Part shown: piece after piece, positions 1 through 11,302 of the stretch
Position numbering within the stretch: position 1 is the stretch's first letter
How the letters are laid out: the number at the start of each line of letters is the position of its first letter
Assembly: GCF_001902635.1 (NCBI RefSeq)
Contig: NZ_MJAO01000010.1
Span: 62,001 to 126,000 of the forward strand
Source: Serratia marcescens
GTDB taxonomy: Bacteria; Pseudomonadota; Gammaproteobacteria; Enterobacterales; Enterobacteriaceae
DNA length: 64,000 nucleotides
Direction of reading: 5' to 3'
Made by a program: the position numbers and the translations under genes
Notes under the pieces: generated by a model
Told to the model about the DNA's origin: nothing
The model's database searches: none
The model's input: the letters and a program-made list of their open reading frames with translations, nothing else

Positions 1-1990
1 TGCACGGCAGGCCGAACGGTGACAGGAACGGGTTCAGCGTGACGCCGAACGGAACGCCGTACTGCGGCTGGATACCGGTTTCGGTACCGCTGCCGCCTTT
101 GTCGTCTGCCGGCGGTTCAATCGGGTTGCCTGGGCCGCGCGGGATCAGTTTGGACACGAACGGCAGCGCGATCGGGTTGGCAATGGCGATTTCGCGATCG
201 GTATCGACGGCCAGGCCGCCCCATTCAAACATGCCCAGGTTGCCTGGGAACACCAGCGTGCCCTGCTCGGAAGGCGGGGTGAAGGTGCCTTCATAACGCA
301 GGCTGTGGAACATCACGCGGCAGACCAGCTGGTCATAGATGGTCGCACCCCACATGTCCGCACCGGTCAGTTTCTTCTCAGGACGGAAGGTCAGCTCGGA
401 GAACGGTTGGGTCGGTGACAGGCGATCGCCTTTGGCCGGGCCTTGCGGCACCGGTTTCTCCGGCGCCGGCACCACCAGTTCGCCGTTGGTGCGGTTCAGC
501 ACGAAGATGTTGCCGGTTTTGGTCGGCACATAGATCACCGGCACTTTTTTACCGCTCTTGTCGGTAATGTCCGCCAGGGTCGGCTGCGCCGGCACGTCCA
601 TATCCCACAGGTCGTGGTGTACCGTCTGATAGAACCAAACCAACTTGCCGGTGGTGGCGTTCAGCGCCAACAGGCCGCTGGCGTAGCGCTCCATTTCCGG
701 GGTGCGGTTGCCGCCCCAGATATCCGGCGTGGCGACGCCCATCGGCAGATAGACGATATCCAGCTTGGCGTCATAGGCGGCAGGCGCCCAGGCGTTAGGC
801 GAGTTCGGCACAAAGTGGTGTTCGTTTTCCGGAATGGCGTTGGGATCCTTGTTGCCTGGATCAAACACCCACAGCAGTTTGCCGCTGTTGACGTCGAAGC
901 CGCGGATCACGCCGGAAGGCTCACGGGTCGAGTAGTTGTCGGTCACCGCGCCGGTGACGACGATCACTTTATCGGTGATCACCGGCGGCGAGGTTGGCTC
1001 ATAGCGGCCCAGCGTCGCATATGGCATTTTGGCCTGCAGGTTCAGCTCGCCGTTGTCGGCGAAGTCCGGGCACGGTTTGCCGGTTTCGGCATCCAGCGCG
1101 AACAGACGGCCGTCGTTGACCGGCAGAATGATGCGGCGGGCGCACATCGCCGGTGTGGCGTCGCTTGCAGCGCCCGCGGCGGCTGCGGTTTCGTGATAAG
1201 ACACGCCGCGGCAGGTGATGTGCTGGAAGGTCGCGTTGTACTTCAGCTGCGGATCGAATTTCCACTTTTCTTTACCGGTGGCGGCATCCAGTGCGAACAG
1301 CTTCTGGTGCGGCGTACACATGTAAAGGGTATCGCGGATCTTGATCGGCGTGACTTCGTTGGTGATCTCACCCGGATCGTTGGCGGTTTTCAGATCGCCG
1401 GTCTGGAAACGCCAAACCTCCTGAAGCTGACCGACGTTTTTGTCGTTGATCTGGCTCAGCGGCGAGTAACGGGTGCCTTCCTGGGTGCGGCCATAGGCCG
1501 GCCAGTCGGCGCCGGTGGTGTCTTTCGGCTGTACCTGCGCGGCGTCGAGAGTGCCGTTGATCTCTTGCGGATCATTAAACACGGCATAGGCCAGCGCGAT
1601 GACGGTGATCGCCAGCGCCGCGCTCAGCGCGCAGTAGGCGAATTTGCCGTTGGCGACCAGCTTGCGGTAGATAAACGGCAGCACCAGCCACAGGCCGAAG
1701 AAGAAGGTGACGTCAAGACGCGGCGTCAGTGCCCAGAAGTCCGGCCCGACTTCCCACAAGGCCCATAGGGTGGTGCCCAGCAAGAACACGGCGTACAGCA
1801 GCAGCGCGGTGGCGCGGCGGCGGAACAGCAGCCAGGAAGTCGCCAGCAGCACCAGCCCGGCGATGATGTAATACAGCGAACCGCCCAACTTGGCCAGCCA
1901 GATGCCGCCGCCGAGCAGATAAAGCCCGCTCAGGGCGGCAAACAGCGCCGTTATGACGATAAGCGGCGATAGTGACGCTTTATTTTGCAT
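1..1990 (-). CDS. gcd: Membrane-bound PQQ-dependent glucose dehydrogenase, 5' part (C-terminus off the window)
   Basis: Reading leftward from an ATG at 1990, the frame stays open to base 1, so the C-terminus is missing. The first ~150 residues hold about five hydrophobic segments (LIVITALFAALSGLYLL and following). Then comes the periplasmic eight-bladed quinoprotein domain: WPAYGRTQEGTRYSPLSQIN, W-docking-type repeats (LFALDAATGKEKW, LFALDAETGKPCP), GVIRGFDVNSGKLLWVFDPG and TPDIWGGNRTPEM. This is the Gcd family, which oxidises glucose to gluconolactone in the periplasm and passes electrons to ubiquinone. The PQQ-receptor gene lies just downstream on the same strand, 147 bp after this start codon in sequence order (that is, upstream in transcription). 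Gcd is clearly favoured over the related quinate dehydrogenase by overall similarity, but I did not run a search. Confidence 0.93.
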   Translation of the reverse strand, partial: MQNKASLSPLIVITALFAALSGLYLLGGGIWLAKLGGSLYYIIAGLVLLATSWLLFRRRATALLLYAVFLLGTTLWALWEVGPDFWALTPRLDVTFFFGLWLVLPFIYRKLVANGKFAYCALSAALAITVIALAYAVFNDPQEINGTLDAAQVQPKDTTGADWPAYGRTQEGTRYSPLSQINDKNVGQLQEVWRFQTGDLKTANDPGEITNEVTPIKIRDTLYMCTPHQKLFALDAATGKEKWKFDPQLKYNATFQHITCRGVSYHETAAAAGAASDATPAMCARRIILPVNDGRLFALDAETGKPCPDFADNGELNLQAKMPYATLGRYEPTSPPVITDKVIVVTGAVTDNYSTREPSGVIRGFDVNSGKLLWVFDPGNKDPNAIPENEHHFVPNSPNAWAPAAYDAKLDIVYLPMGVATPDIWGGNRTPEMERYASGLLALNATTGKLVWFYQTVHHDLWDMDVPAQPTLADITDKSGKKVPVIYVPTKTGNIFVLNRTNGELVVPAPEKPVPQGPAKGDRLSPTQPFSELTFRPEKKLTGADMWGATIYDQLVCRVMFHSLRYEGTFTPPSEQGTLVFPGNLGMFEWGGLAVDTDREIAIANPIALPFVSKLIPRGPGNPIEPPADDKGGSGTETGIQPQYGVPFGVTLNPFLSPFGLPC

Positions 1991-2137
1991 AGCAATACCC
2001 TTACCAAAAATGAAAGTCCCCGATTTAGAGATTAAGCCAAATCGGAAAAAACACGCGGTTTCTCCCTAATATTTCAGCGGGAAGCCGCCAGGGTGACGTA
2101 AAACCCATCCCGTCTTTTAACCTTAAGGTGCTTTGCC

Positions 2138-4276
2138 TTATTCAAAGCGGTAAGACAGAGTGGCGCCGCCACCCCAGTTGCGACCCGGCGCCGGCTCGAA
2201 ATAGCGGCCTTGGCCTTCGTTGACGATCACCGAACCGACGTAACGGCGATCGAACACGTTGTCTACCCGGCTGAACACGTCCAGCGCCCAGCGGTTCCAG
2301 GTAAAGCGATAACCGGCGTTTACGCCGGCCACGGTGTAAGAGGGGGCCTGCGCGCTGTTGGCGTCGTTGGCCTGAATGTCGCTCATGTAGCGCAGCTCTG
2401 CGCCGGCGTGCCAGCCTTCCGGCGGCGCAAAGGCCAGCGAGGCGTAGCCCATGTTGCGCGCGATGCCCGGCAGGCGATTGCCGGCGGGGGTACAGCCGGA
2501 TTTGCCGCACATTTCGCTGCGGTAGGTGGCGTCCAGCAGCGTCCAGGCCATATGCAGGCGCCAGTCCAGCGCAAACTCTTGATCCAGCGCCAGCTCCAGG
2601 CCGCGCCGCCGGGTCTTGCCGGCGTTGGCGTAGGTAGTATTTGTGTATTGGCTTTTCGCCACCACCAGCTCGTTGTCGGTATTGGTCTGGAACAGGGCGG
2701 CGCTCACCAGGCCGTTGCCGAGGCGCCGCTTGCTGCCCAGTTCAACGGTATCGCTGGTGGACGGCTGCAGGCCGAGGTTGAGGCCTGGCTGGCCGTCGGG
2801 GCGGTAGGAGAGTTCGGTGGTGGTGGGGGTTTCAAAGCCGCGGCCTGCGGAGAGATAAACGTTCCACGCCGGGCTGATCTTGTAGTTGAGCGAGCCCATC
2901 GGCAGCCACTGGTGGTAGCGTTTGCTGCCGCTGTCGTCGCCGTTGCGCGGCGTGATGTAGTAATCGGTCGAGTCGAAGCTGACCGTGCTGTAGCGCAGGC
3001 CGGCGTCCAGCGTCCAGTGCGGCGTCAGTTGCCAAGAGGTTTGCAGGTAAGGATCCAGGTTCCAGATGCGGTTCTTCTCGTTGCGCCGCTGGTTGCCTTT
3101 CTCGCCGTAGTCCACTGTGCCGTCTCGCAGAATAAAGTTTTCGAACCCCTGGCGGCGTTCGGTCATGGTTTCATAATCCAGACCGCCGATCAGTGTTACC
3201 GGTAACGATGCGAGAGTATCCTCATGCTTCCAGCGAGTGTCAATGCCCTGATATTTTCTTTCCAGCACGATCACCCCGCCGGCGTGGGCAGGATTGAGCT
3301 GTAGTTCTCTGCGAAACGATTGGTACTGCGTGGTGTGGCGCTCGCCGTGGTAGGCGGTCAGGGTCAGTTCGTCGCGCTCGCTCATCTGGCGTTGATAGCG
3401 CAGACCGGCCTGGGTCTGGTCGAGCGATTTGCGGGTGTTGAATTGATCCGCGCGCGGCGCCTGGCGCGGGTTTTCCTTCCATTCCGCCTCGGTCAGGCCG
3501 CCCGGATCGCCGGCGTCAATCGAGACGCTGTTGAACATCAGCGTCAGGGTGCTGACGTCGTCCAGCCGCACGCCGAGCTTGCCGTTGCCGAGGTTTTTCC
3601 GCGCGGCGCTGTGATCGCGGTAGCCCTGGGTGGTAAAGCGGGTGCCGGAGATGGCGTAGTTGACGTCGCCGGCCTGGGTGCCGTCGCCGGTGGCGCCGGT
3701 CGCTTTCACCCCGTAGCGCCAGGTGTTGTCGCTGCCGAAATAACCGCCGGCTTCCAGCGTCGGCGGCTGGGTGCCGGTAATGGTGTCGATGTTGATCACC
3801 CCGCCCGAAGCGTTGCCGTACAGCGCGGAATAGGGGCCGCGCAGCACTTCGATGCGCTCGACGGAGTTGATGTCGATGTTGGAGGTTTGTCCCTGGCCGT
3901 CGGGCATGGTGGCGGGAATGCCGTCGACGTACATGCGCACCCCGCGCACGCCGAACATCGAGCGGCTGCCGAAGCCGCGCACCGAAAGCTGCAGATCCTG
4001 CGCATAGTTTTGCCGATTTTGGATCTGCAGGCCCGGCACGCTACCGAGGTTTTCCGACAGGTTAATCTGCGGCGCGGCGTTGCGCAGGTCTGCGCCGTCG
4101 ATCACGCTGACGGAGACCGGCGATCCCAGTTCCGTCAATCCGGTGGGTTGCGCCATCACCACCAGGGTGTCGCTCTGTTCTTCGCTTTTTTCTGCCGCCG
4201 ACGCCTGGCTGATGAACATAGGCTGCAGCAATAGCATCGCTACCGGAGTAAGCACGGCGCTTTTTTTATTGGTCAT
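2138..4276 (-). CDS. pqqU: TonB-dependent outer-membrane receptor, PqqU (YncD) type
   Basis: 712 residues. It has a signal peptide ending near ASAAEKSE, a TonB-box/plug region (SVSVIDGADLRN; NLSENLGSVPGLQIQNRQNY; RGFGSRSMFGVRGVRMYVDG; VERIEVLRGPYSALYGNASG), a 22-strand-type barrel and a C-terminal aromatic (SYRFE). Plug and barrel motifs match E. coli YncD, which is established as the PQQ receptor PqqU, almost residue for residue from memory. Its neighbour is gcd, which needs PQQ. The two are co-directional, pqqU being upstream of gcd, with 147 bp between them. Co-localisation supports a role in PQQ scavenging. I see no convincing Fur box upstream. The next gene, on the plus strand, is divergent. 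Confidence 0.88.
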   Translation of the reverse strand: MTNKKSAVLTPVAMLLLQPMFISQASAAEKSEEQSDTLVVMAQPTGLTELGSPVSVSVIDGADLRNAAPQINLSENLGSVPGLQIQNRQNYAQDLQLSVRGFGSRSMFGVRGVRMYVDGIPATMPDGQGQTSNIDINSVERIEVLRGPYSALYGNASGGVINIDTITGTQPPTLEAGGYFGSDNTWRYGVKATGATGDGTQAGDVNYAISGTRFTTQGYRDHSAARKNLGNGKLGVRLDDVSTLTLMFNSVSIDAGDPGGLTEAEWKENPRQAPRADQFNTRKSLDQTQAGLRYQRQMSERDELTLTAYHGERHTTQYQSFRRELQLNPAHAGGVIVLERKYQGIDTRWKHEDTLASLPVTLIGGLDYETMTERRQGFENFILRDGTVDYGEKGNQRRNEKNRIWNLDPYLQTSWQLTPHWTLDAGLRYSTVSFDSTDYYITPRNGDDSGSKRYHQWLPMGSLNYKISPAWNVYLSAGRGFETPTTTELSYRPDGQPGLNLGLQPSTSDTVELGSKRRLGNGLVSAALFQTNTDNELVVAKSQYTNTTYANAGKTRRRGLELALDQEFALDWRLHMAWTLLDATYRSEMCGKSGCTPAGNRLPGIARNMGYASLAFAPPEGWHAGAELRYMSDIQANDANSAQAPSYTVAGVNAGYRFTWNRWALDVFSRVDNVFDRRYVGSVIVNEGQGRYFEPAPGRNWGGGATLSYRFE

Positions 4277-4460
4277 GGGGTCAATCTGCCACTGGTATGA
4301 AAAGGAAATCGAGAATCAATTCAGAGTTAGCCATCTGTCGCTCCATCTACATGACGCTAAACGAAAAGGGGAAGGCATCCTGACGTCAGTATAGAGTATC
4401 TCGGGCAGGAACGTTCCCGGAAAAATCTGCAGTCCGCAGCGGCGGCTCACCGATTCATGA

Positions 4461-6538
<2,078 letters not shown>

Positions 6539-6636
6539 TTACCCGCTAGTCGCCGGAAAAGCAGGAGGCTATCTTGGCATCACTGGCTCATAACTATCAG
6601 CGTCGGCTTCGAGCGCCGGCGCGGAGGACACGACAG

Positions 6637-7032
6637 ATGAAAATACAACGCAGCGGTTCACTGCCTTCGCAGCGCGGTTCGGCAGAATATTTTACCGGGC
6701 AGGTACGCATCGACGCACCCTTCGCCGGTGACGCGCCGGCCAGGGTAGGCGGCGCGACCGTCACCTTCGAACCCGGCGCCCGCACCACCTGGCATACCCA
6801 TCCGCTCGGCCAGACGCTGCTCGTCACTCAGGGGCGCGGCTGGATCCAGATGTGGGGCGAGGCGACGCAGGAAATGTACCCCGGTGATATCGTCTGGATC
6901 CCGGCAGGCGTCAAACACTGGCACGGCGCGACGCCGGATACCGCCATGACCCATATCGCCATCGCCGAAGCGGTGGACGGCAGCCCGGTGACCTGGCTGG
7001 AGCCGGTTAGCGAGGCGGAGTACCGGCAATAA
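6637..7032 (+). CDS. Small cupin-domain protein
   Basis: 131 residues from ATG 6637, with GGAGG at 6623-6627, which fixes this start over an in-frame upstream Met at 6574. It is a single-domain beta-barrel cupin: motif 1 is TTWHTHPLGQTLLVTQG (two His and a Gln/Glu-type ligand) and motif 2 is PGDIVWIPAGVKHWHGA (His ligand). It resembles the carboxymuconolactone/mandelonitrile-lyase-like stand-alone cupins, which bind one metal. The reaction is unknown. It is divergent from the LysR gene, which may control it. Confidence 0.85.
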   Translation: MKIQRSGSLPSQRGSAEYFTGQVRIDAPFAGDAPARVGGATVTFEPGARTTWHTHPLGQTLLVTQGRGWIQMWGEATQEMYPGDIVWIPAGVKHWHGATPDTAMTHIAIAEAVDGSPVTWLEPVSEAEYRQ

Positions 7033-7038
7033 GGCCGC

Positions 7039-7410
7039 TCAGGCCTCGTGGCTCTGCTCGCAAAACCGCAGGCGGTTGCCGAACGGATCGGTCAGGTTCA
7101 GCTCTTTGCCCCAGTCGACAACCTCCAACCCCGGCCGGGCATAGCGGTAGTTTTTGGCCGTGAGCTCCCGGTGCAGCGCGTCGATATCGTGCACCGGGAT
7201 GAAAATAGCGGCGCCGGGCGTGCTGTCGCCATAGTGTTCGCTCAGGTGCAGCGTCAATCCGGCGCGGGTCACCTGCATGTACAGCGGCAGATCTTCGCTG
7301 AAACGGTGCTCCCACTCCAGCGTGAAACCGAGAAAGTCCAGATAAAACTCTTTGGCCTTGTCGACCGCAAAAATGCGCAGGATCGGAATGGCAGGGGAGA
7401 AGGTGATCAT
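7039..7410 (-). CDS. VOC (glyoxalase/bleomycin-resistance) superfamily protein
   Basis: 123 residues from ATG 7410; an in-frame GTG at 7422 adds four. The two beta-alpha-beta-beta-beta modules are visible: IPILRIFAVDKAKEFYLDFLGF, VTRAGLTLHLSEHYGD, then GAAIFIPVHDIDALHRELTA and KELNLTDPFGNRLRFCEQ. The His/Glu-type residues fit a metal-binding VOC fold. These stand-alone proteins are often annotated as glyoxalase superfamily or bleomycin resistance, but the ligand is not predictable. It is convergent with the cupin gene, 6 bp apart. A GyrI-like gene lies upstream on the same strand, 19 bp from this start. Confidence 0.82.
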   Translation of the reverse strand: MITFSPAIPILRIFAVDKAKEFYLDFLGFTLEWEHRFSEDLPLYMQVTRAGLTLHLSEHYGDSTPGAAIFIPVHDIDALHRELTAKNYRYARPGLEVVDWGKELNLTDPFGNRLRFCEQSHEA

Positions 7411-7429
7411 CGTCGATCTCACTGTTACG

Positions 7430-7843
7430 TTAGCGGCAGCCGATATGGATATCGACCGCCTCGGGGCCGGTATAGGCTTCGAAGTCGGTCAGGAAGCGGC
7501 GTTCGATTTCCGGGTGTTGCTCGAAATAGGCCCAGATGGCTTGCCAGCCTGCGATAACCGCCGCCGGCATGGCGCCACGGGCCTGGAACACCAGATAGCG
7601 GCCGGGTTGGATGTGCAAACCGCTCTCTGCCGCGCTGCCGGCGGTGACGTCAAACGGCCCGCCGGCGTCGGAGGCGTAGTTGGAGTAGACCCCATAGACC
7701 GGCGTGGCGGGCGAGGTGGCGAAAAAGTCTGACCACAGCGCCGGGATTTTTGCCGTCTCGGGCCGGGTTTCGTCCTGATTGGTGGTTCTGACCGTTTGGC
7801 CGGCGACGTAAAAGCCGGGCAGCTGTACCACGAGAGGTTGCAT
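7430..7843 (-). CDS. GyrI-like/effector-binding-domain protein
   Basis: 137 residues from ATG 7843, preceded by AAAGGAA; the longer open frame upstream has no supporting signal. The sequence is a stand-alone SHS2-type ligand-binding domain as found at the C-terminus of AraC/MerR activators and in GyrI: VYGVYSNYASDAGGPFDVTAG, YLVFQARGAMPAAVIAGWQAIWAYF and AVDIHIGC. With no DNA-binding domain, it probably binds a hydrophobic or cationic small molecule or a protein. It may be co-transcribed with the VOC gene downstream. Confidence 0.78.
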   Translation of the reverse strand: MQPLVVQLPGFYVAGQTVRTTNQDETRPETAKIPALWSDFFATSPATPVYGVYSNYASDAGGPFDVTAGSAAESGLHIQPGRYLVFQARGAMPAAVIAGWQAIWAYFEQHPEIERRFLTDFEAYTGPEAVDIHIGCR

Positions 7844-7944
7844 ACTGGAAATTCCTTTTAACCGTTCGAACGAGAGGCCTAAAGGTAGCAAAGGCTTTCC
7901 GGATCCGCCAGACAGGGCCCCCGCAGACGCGGAGGCCGATCGCA

Positions 7945-9420
7945 TCAAGCGCCCAAACCGCCAAGGCACAGGTATTTGATCTCGAGATAGTCCTCGATGC
8001 CGTATTTTGAGCCTTCACGGCCTAAACCGGAATGCTTCATGCCGCCGAACGGCGCCACCTCGGTGGAGATCAGCCCTTCGTTGATGCCGACAATGCCGTA
8101 CTCCAGCGCTTCGGCCACGCGCATCACCCGGCCGATGTCGCGGCTGTAGAAGTAAGCGGCCAGGCCGAACGGCGTGTCGTTGGCCAATTCGATGGCTTCG
8201 GCTTCCTGGCTGAAGCGGATCAGGGGCGCCACCGGGCCGAACGTCTCCTCGCGGAAGATTTTCGCCGTGCGCGGTACGTCGGTCAGGATGGTCGGGGTGA
8301 AGAAATTGCCGCCCAGCGCGTCAGGTTGGCCGCCCAGCAGCACCGATGCGCCGTGCTCGACGGCGTCGGCGATATGCTCGCGCACTTTCTCTACCGCGCT
8401 TTGGTTAATCAACGGGCCGATGGTGACGCCGTCATCCAGGCCGTTACCGACTTTCAGCTGGGCGACGGCGGTTTTCAGCCTGGCGGCGAAGGCGTCGTAC
8501 ACGCCGTCCTGTACCAGAAAACGGTTAGTGCAGACGCAGGTCTGGCCGGCGTTGCGATATTTGGAGGCGACTGCGCCGGCCACGGCGGCATCCAGATCCG
8601 CGTCGTCGAACACGATGAACGGCGCGTTGCCGCCCAGCTCCATACTGGTTTTCTTGATGGTGGGCGCACACTGGGCCAGCAGCTGCGCGCCGACTTCGGT
8701 GCTGCCGGTGAAGGAGAGTTTACGCACATCCGGATTGGCGGTGAGTTCGCCGCCGATGCCCTTGCTGGGGCCGGTGATCACGTTGCACACCCCGGCGGGC
8801 AGCCCGGCGCGCTCCGCCAGCACGGCGATCGCCAGCGCCGAGAACGGGGTCTGGCTGGCGGGGCGGATCACTCCGGTGCAGCCCGCCGCCCAGCCGGGGC
8901 CGGCTTTGCGGGTGATCATCGCCGCCGGGAAGTTCCACGGGGTGATGGCGGCGAACACGCCGATCGGCTCTTTCTGCACGATGATGCGGCGGCCCGCCTG
9001 GGGCTGCGGAATGGTGTCGCCGTAGACCCGTTTGCCTTCCTCGGCGAACCATTCGATAAAGGAGGCGGCATAGGCGATTTCGCCGCGGCTTTCGGCCAGC
9101 GGTTTGCCCTGTTCCGCCGTCATGATGCGCGCCAGGTCGTCCTGATTTTCCATCATCAGTTCAAACAGCCGGCGCAGCTTGCCGGCGCGCTCTTTGGCGG
9201 TCAGCGCGCGCCAGGCGGGCAGCGCTTTCTTGGCGGCGGCGATGGCGCGGGCGGTTTCTTCGGCGCCGAAGGCCGGCACGTGGCCGACCAGCTCGCCGTT
9301 GGCGGGGTTATGAATGGCGATCGAGCGGCCTTCTTTGACCGGTAGCCATTGCCCGTCGATGTAATTGGCCTCGCGGAACAGCGTGGGATCTTTGAGGGTG
9401 GCGCTGATGCGGGTGCTCAT
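7945..9420 (-). CDS. Succinate-semialdehyde-type NAD(P)+ aldehyde dehydrogenase
   Basis: 491 residues from ATG 9420 with GGAGAG just upstream. ALDH motifs run in order: TPWNFPAAMITRKAGP, FTGSTEVG (Rossmann loop), MELGGNAPFIV (general-base Glu), GQTCVCTNR (nucleophile Cys plus the second Cys of the SSADH redox switch), EETFGPVAPL and APFGGMKHSGLGREGSKYG. This pattern fits GabD-like succinate-semialdehyde dehydrogenase. Oddity: the usual Lys of the cofactor motif (V-x-K-P-A) is Arg here (GVIRPASQTP), which could change NAD/NADP preference. No gabT, gabP or transporter is adjacent, so the substrate is inferred only. Confidence 0.85.
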   Translation of the reverse strand: MSTRISATLKDPTLFREANYIDGQWLPVKEGRSIAIHNPANGELVGHVPAFGAEETARAIAAAKKALPAWRALTAKERAGKLRRLFELMMENQDDLARIMTAEQGKPLAESRGEIAYAASFIEWFAEEGKRVYGDTIPQPQAGRRIIVQKEPIGVFAAITPWNFPAAMITRKAGPGWAAGCTGVIRPASQTPFSALAIAVLAERAGLPAGVCNVITGPSKGIGGELTANPDVRKLSFTGSTEVGAQLLAQCAPTIKKTSMELGGNAPFIVFDDADLDAAVAGAVASKYRNAGQTCVCTNRFLVQDGVYDAFAARLKTAVAQLKVGNGLDDGVTIGPLINQSAVEKVREHIADAVEHGASVLLGGQPDALGGNFFTPTILTDVPRTAKIFREETFGPVAPLIRFSQEAEAIELANDTPFGLAAYFYSRDIGRVMRVAEALEYGIVGINEGLISTEVAPFGGMKHSGLGREGSKYGIEDYLEIKYLCLGGLGA

Positions 9421-9630
9421 GGGTCTCTCCTTTGCTGAGTTCAACAGAATGGTCTATTCCATACGGCTACCCTTTACCCTAGCAAACTTTGCTGCCGCCG
9501 TTTGCCGCAGAGGCGACAAGATGACGGTTTTCACCATGAGCACCTTCTGTACAAAAAATATCCGTCACCGGGTCAATACTGAAGGCGCAGGCATATGACC
9601 CTTTTCGATGTGATTAAAAGGAGTGTGCGA

Positions 9631-9849
9631 ATGATGAAATCAGTGGATAGACATCTCGCGGCCTACGGCGGCAGCGAAATGGATTTTTTGGCGTCGAGCA
9701 TCGCCCTGATGGAATGGCAAGGGCGGCAGATTGACGCCGGGCAGGTGGCCGGCAATATGTCGGAGCAGCAAAGCCGCCTGTTCTTTGCGCGGTTGCGTTA
9801 TTTTCGTCAGCTTTATCAGGCCGCATCGGCGGCTGAACACAGCCTGTAA
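9631..9849 (+). CDS. Small soluble protein of unknown function
   Basis: 72 residues from ATG 9631, with AAGGAG at about 9618-9623; an in-frame ATG at 9595 lacks a ribosome site. The sequence is helical and moderately charged (MDFLASSIALMEWQGRQID, FFARLRYFRQLYQAA). I do not recognise a family. A strong intrinsic terminator 12 bp after the stop supports a monocistronic real gene. It is divergent from the dehydrogenase at 9420. Confidence 0.6.
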   Translation: MMKSVDRHLAAYGGSEMDFLASSIALMEWQGRQIDAGQVAGNMSEQQSRLFFARLRYFRQLYQAASAAEHSL

Positions 9850-9860
9850 TTCCCCGATTC

Positions 9861-9884
9861 AGCCCCGCCGCAGCGGGGCTTTTC
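9861..9884 (+). terminator. Intrinsic terminator of the small gene
   Basis: Perfect 8-bp stem AGCCCCGC/GCGGGGCT around CGCA, followed by TTTC, directly after the 9631-9849 gene. Confidence 0.8.
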
Positions 9885-10073
9885 ATTTCAGCGGCGCCAC
9901 GCCTCGCTCGCCGCGAGGGAAAATAAGCGCAAAAAGTTTCATGGGTTAAACTTTTCCGCCGCCTGTGTTGTTTTATTTTACCGGGCGCGCATTGCTGATA
10001 TACCCGTCTTGACAATAATTTTGCCGGTGCTAATAGTTAATTCACATCTTAAATAATAAACGAAGTTTAATAT

Positions 10074-10871
10074 ATGAAACAACTTGCGGGGAGCTATGAC
10101 AACGGCGCTACGGTGGATAATGAAGACGCTATTTTGACTTCACTCCAAACGCGCAGTGCGGCTATTTATAATCAGACGCGTCATGAAAAGAATATGGCTT
10201 ATGGTGAAAGCGAGCGCGAGACGGTTGATTGGCTCTATTCTGCAAAGCAGCACCAGGGGACGTTAATTTTTATTCACGGCGGCTATTGGCAATTCTGCGA
10301 CAAGGCGGATTTTGCCTTTATCGCCGCCGGGCCGTTGGCGTTGGGCTTTGACGTGGTGCTGGTGGAATACGCGCTGGCGCCGGCGGTGAATCTTGACGCA
10401 ATTTGTCGGCAGGTGGGGGCGGCGCTTGATGCCATTCAACGCCGTCTGCCGCCGCACTACGCCCATCCGGTTTACCTGTGTGGCCATTCCGCCGGCGGGC
10501 ATCTGGCGGCGTTTTGGCAGCAGCATGCGTTGGTGGATGCGGTCTTTCCCATCAGCGGCCTGTTCGAGCTGGCACCGCTGCAAGAGAGTTATGTCAACCG
10601 GGCGCTGCAGCTGAGCGCCCGGCAGATTGAAACGCTCAGCCCGGCGCGCCACCTGCCGGCGCGCAGCAAGCCGCTCACGCTGTATTACGGCGCGGCCGAG
10701 TTGCCGGAATTGATCGGCCAGTCGCAGCACTATCACGCGGTGCTGCGACAACGCGGGGTGCCGGCCGACCTGGTGGCGGTGCCCGGTGCCAACCATTTCA
10801 CCATTCTGGATGCGTTGTTCGCCGCCGACGGCGCGCTGCTTCGCCAACTTGATCATCATGGGGAACACTGA
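10074..10871 (+). CDS. Alpha/beta hydrolase, kynurenine formamidase-like
   Basis: 265 residues, start ATG 10074 with only a weak ribosome site. Features of the arylformamidase/BD-FAE group are the oxyanion motif HGGYW near residue 66, the nucleophile elbow GHSAGGHLAAFW, an Asp region around ADLVAVPG and the catalytic His in GANHFTILD. Family members hydrolyse N-formylkynurenine or related formamides and esters. It is the first of four tightly spaced co-directional genes (RidA begins 1 bp after its stop), so it is read as part of an amino-acid or amine pathway. The exact substrate is unknown. Confidence 0.82.
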   Translation: MKQLAGSYDNGATVDNEDAILTSLQTRSAAIYNQTRHEKNMAYGESERETVDWLYSAKQHQGTLIFIHGGYWQFCDKADFAFIAAGPLALGFDVVLVEYALAPAVNLDAICRQVGAALDAIQRRLPPHYAHPVYLCGHSAGGHLAAFWQQHALVDAVFPISGLFELAPLQESYVNRALQLSARQIETLSPARHLPARSKPLTLYYGAAELPELIGQSQHYHAVLRQRGVPADLVAVPGANHFTILDALFAADGALLRQLDHHGEH

Positions 10872-10872
10872 C

Positions 10873-11244
10873 ATGCGCGAGATCGTAGAGACCGGGCTAC
10901 CGGATATCGGCCAGCCTTTTTCCTGGGCCACCCGGGGCGGCGGCATGCTGTTTACCGCCCACGGCCCGGTGCGTGCGGACGGCAGTATCGAGACCGGCGC
11001 GCCGGAGCGACAGATTGCGCTGACCTTCGACAACCTGGCGCAGACGCTGAAGGCGGCGGGTAGCCACAGCGATAAGGTGCTGCAGGTAATCGTTTATCTC
11101 ACCGACGTCAACGACGTTAAATTGCTCGATGATATTTACCGGAAATACTTTAATTATCCTTATCCCAATCGCTCCACGGTTATTGTCGAGAAATTAGTGG
11201 TGCCGGGAATGAAAATAGAAATTACCGTCAGCGCCATCGCCTGA
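10873..11244 (+). CDS. RidA (YjgF/YER057c/UK114) family protein
   Basis: 123 residues, ATG 10873, almost touching the upstream stop, so translation is probably coupled. It is a RidA fold with IALTFDNLAQTLKAAG, KVLQVIVYLTDVND and the C-terminal PNRSTVIVEKLVVPGMKIEITVSAIA, where the conserved active-site Arg lies in the PxRST motif. RidA proteins hydrolyse reactive enamine/imine intermediates made by PLP enzymes, and a PLP aminotransferase is the next gene. It is a divergent subgroup rather than housekeeping RidA, and probably pathway-specific. Confidence 0.85.
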   Translation: MREIVETGLPDIGQPFSWATRGGGMLFTAHGPVRADGSIETGAPERQIALTFDNLAQTLKAAGSHSDKVLQVIVYLTDVNDVKLLDDIYRKYFNYPYPNRSTVIVEKLVVPGMKIEITVSAIA

Positions 11245-11302
11245 TTTAATTTCTCATTAAGTCCGTCTTTATATTAATTCAATAACGAGTTAAGGATGCG
11301 TC

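Noticed and set aside
443..1768. Long plus-strand frame opposite gcd
   Set aside because: It is the complement of gcd coding sequence; its product is His/Arg/Ala/Val-rich with no recognisable domain.
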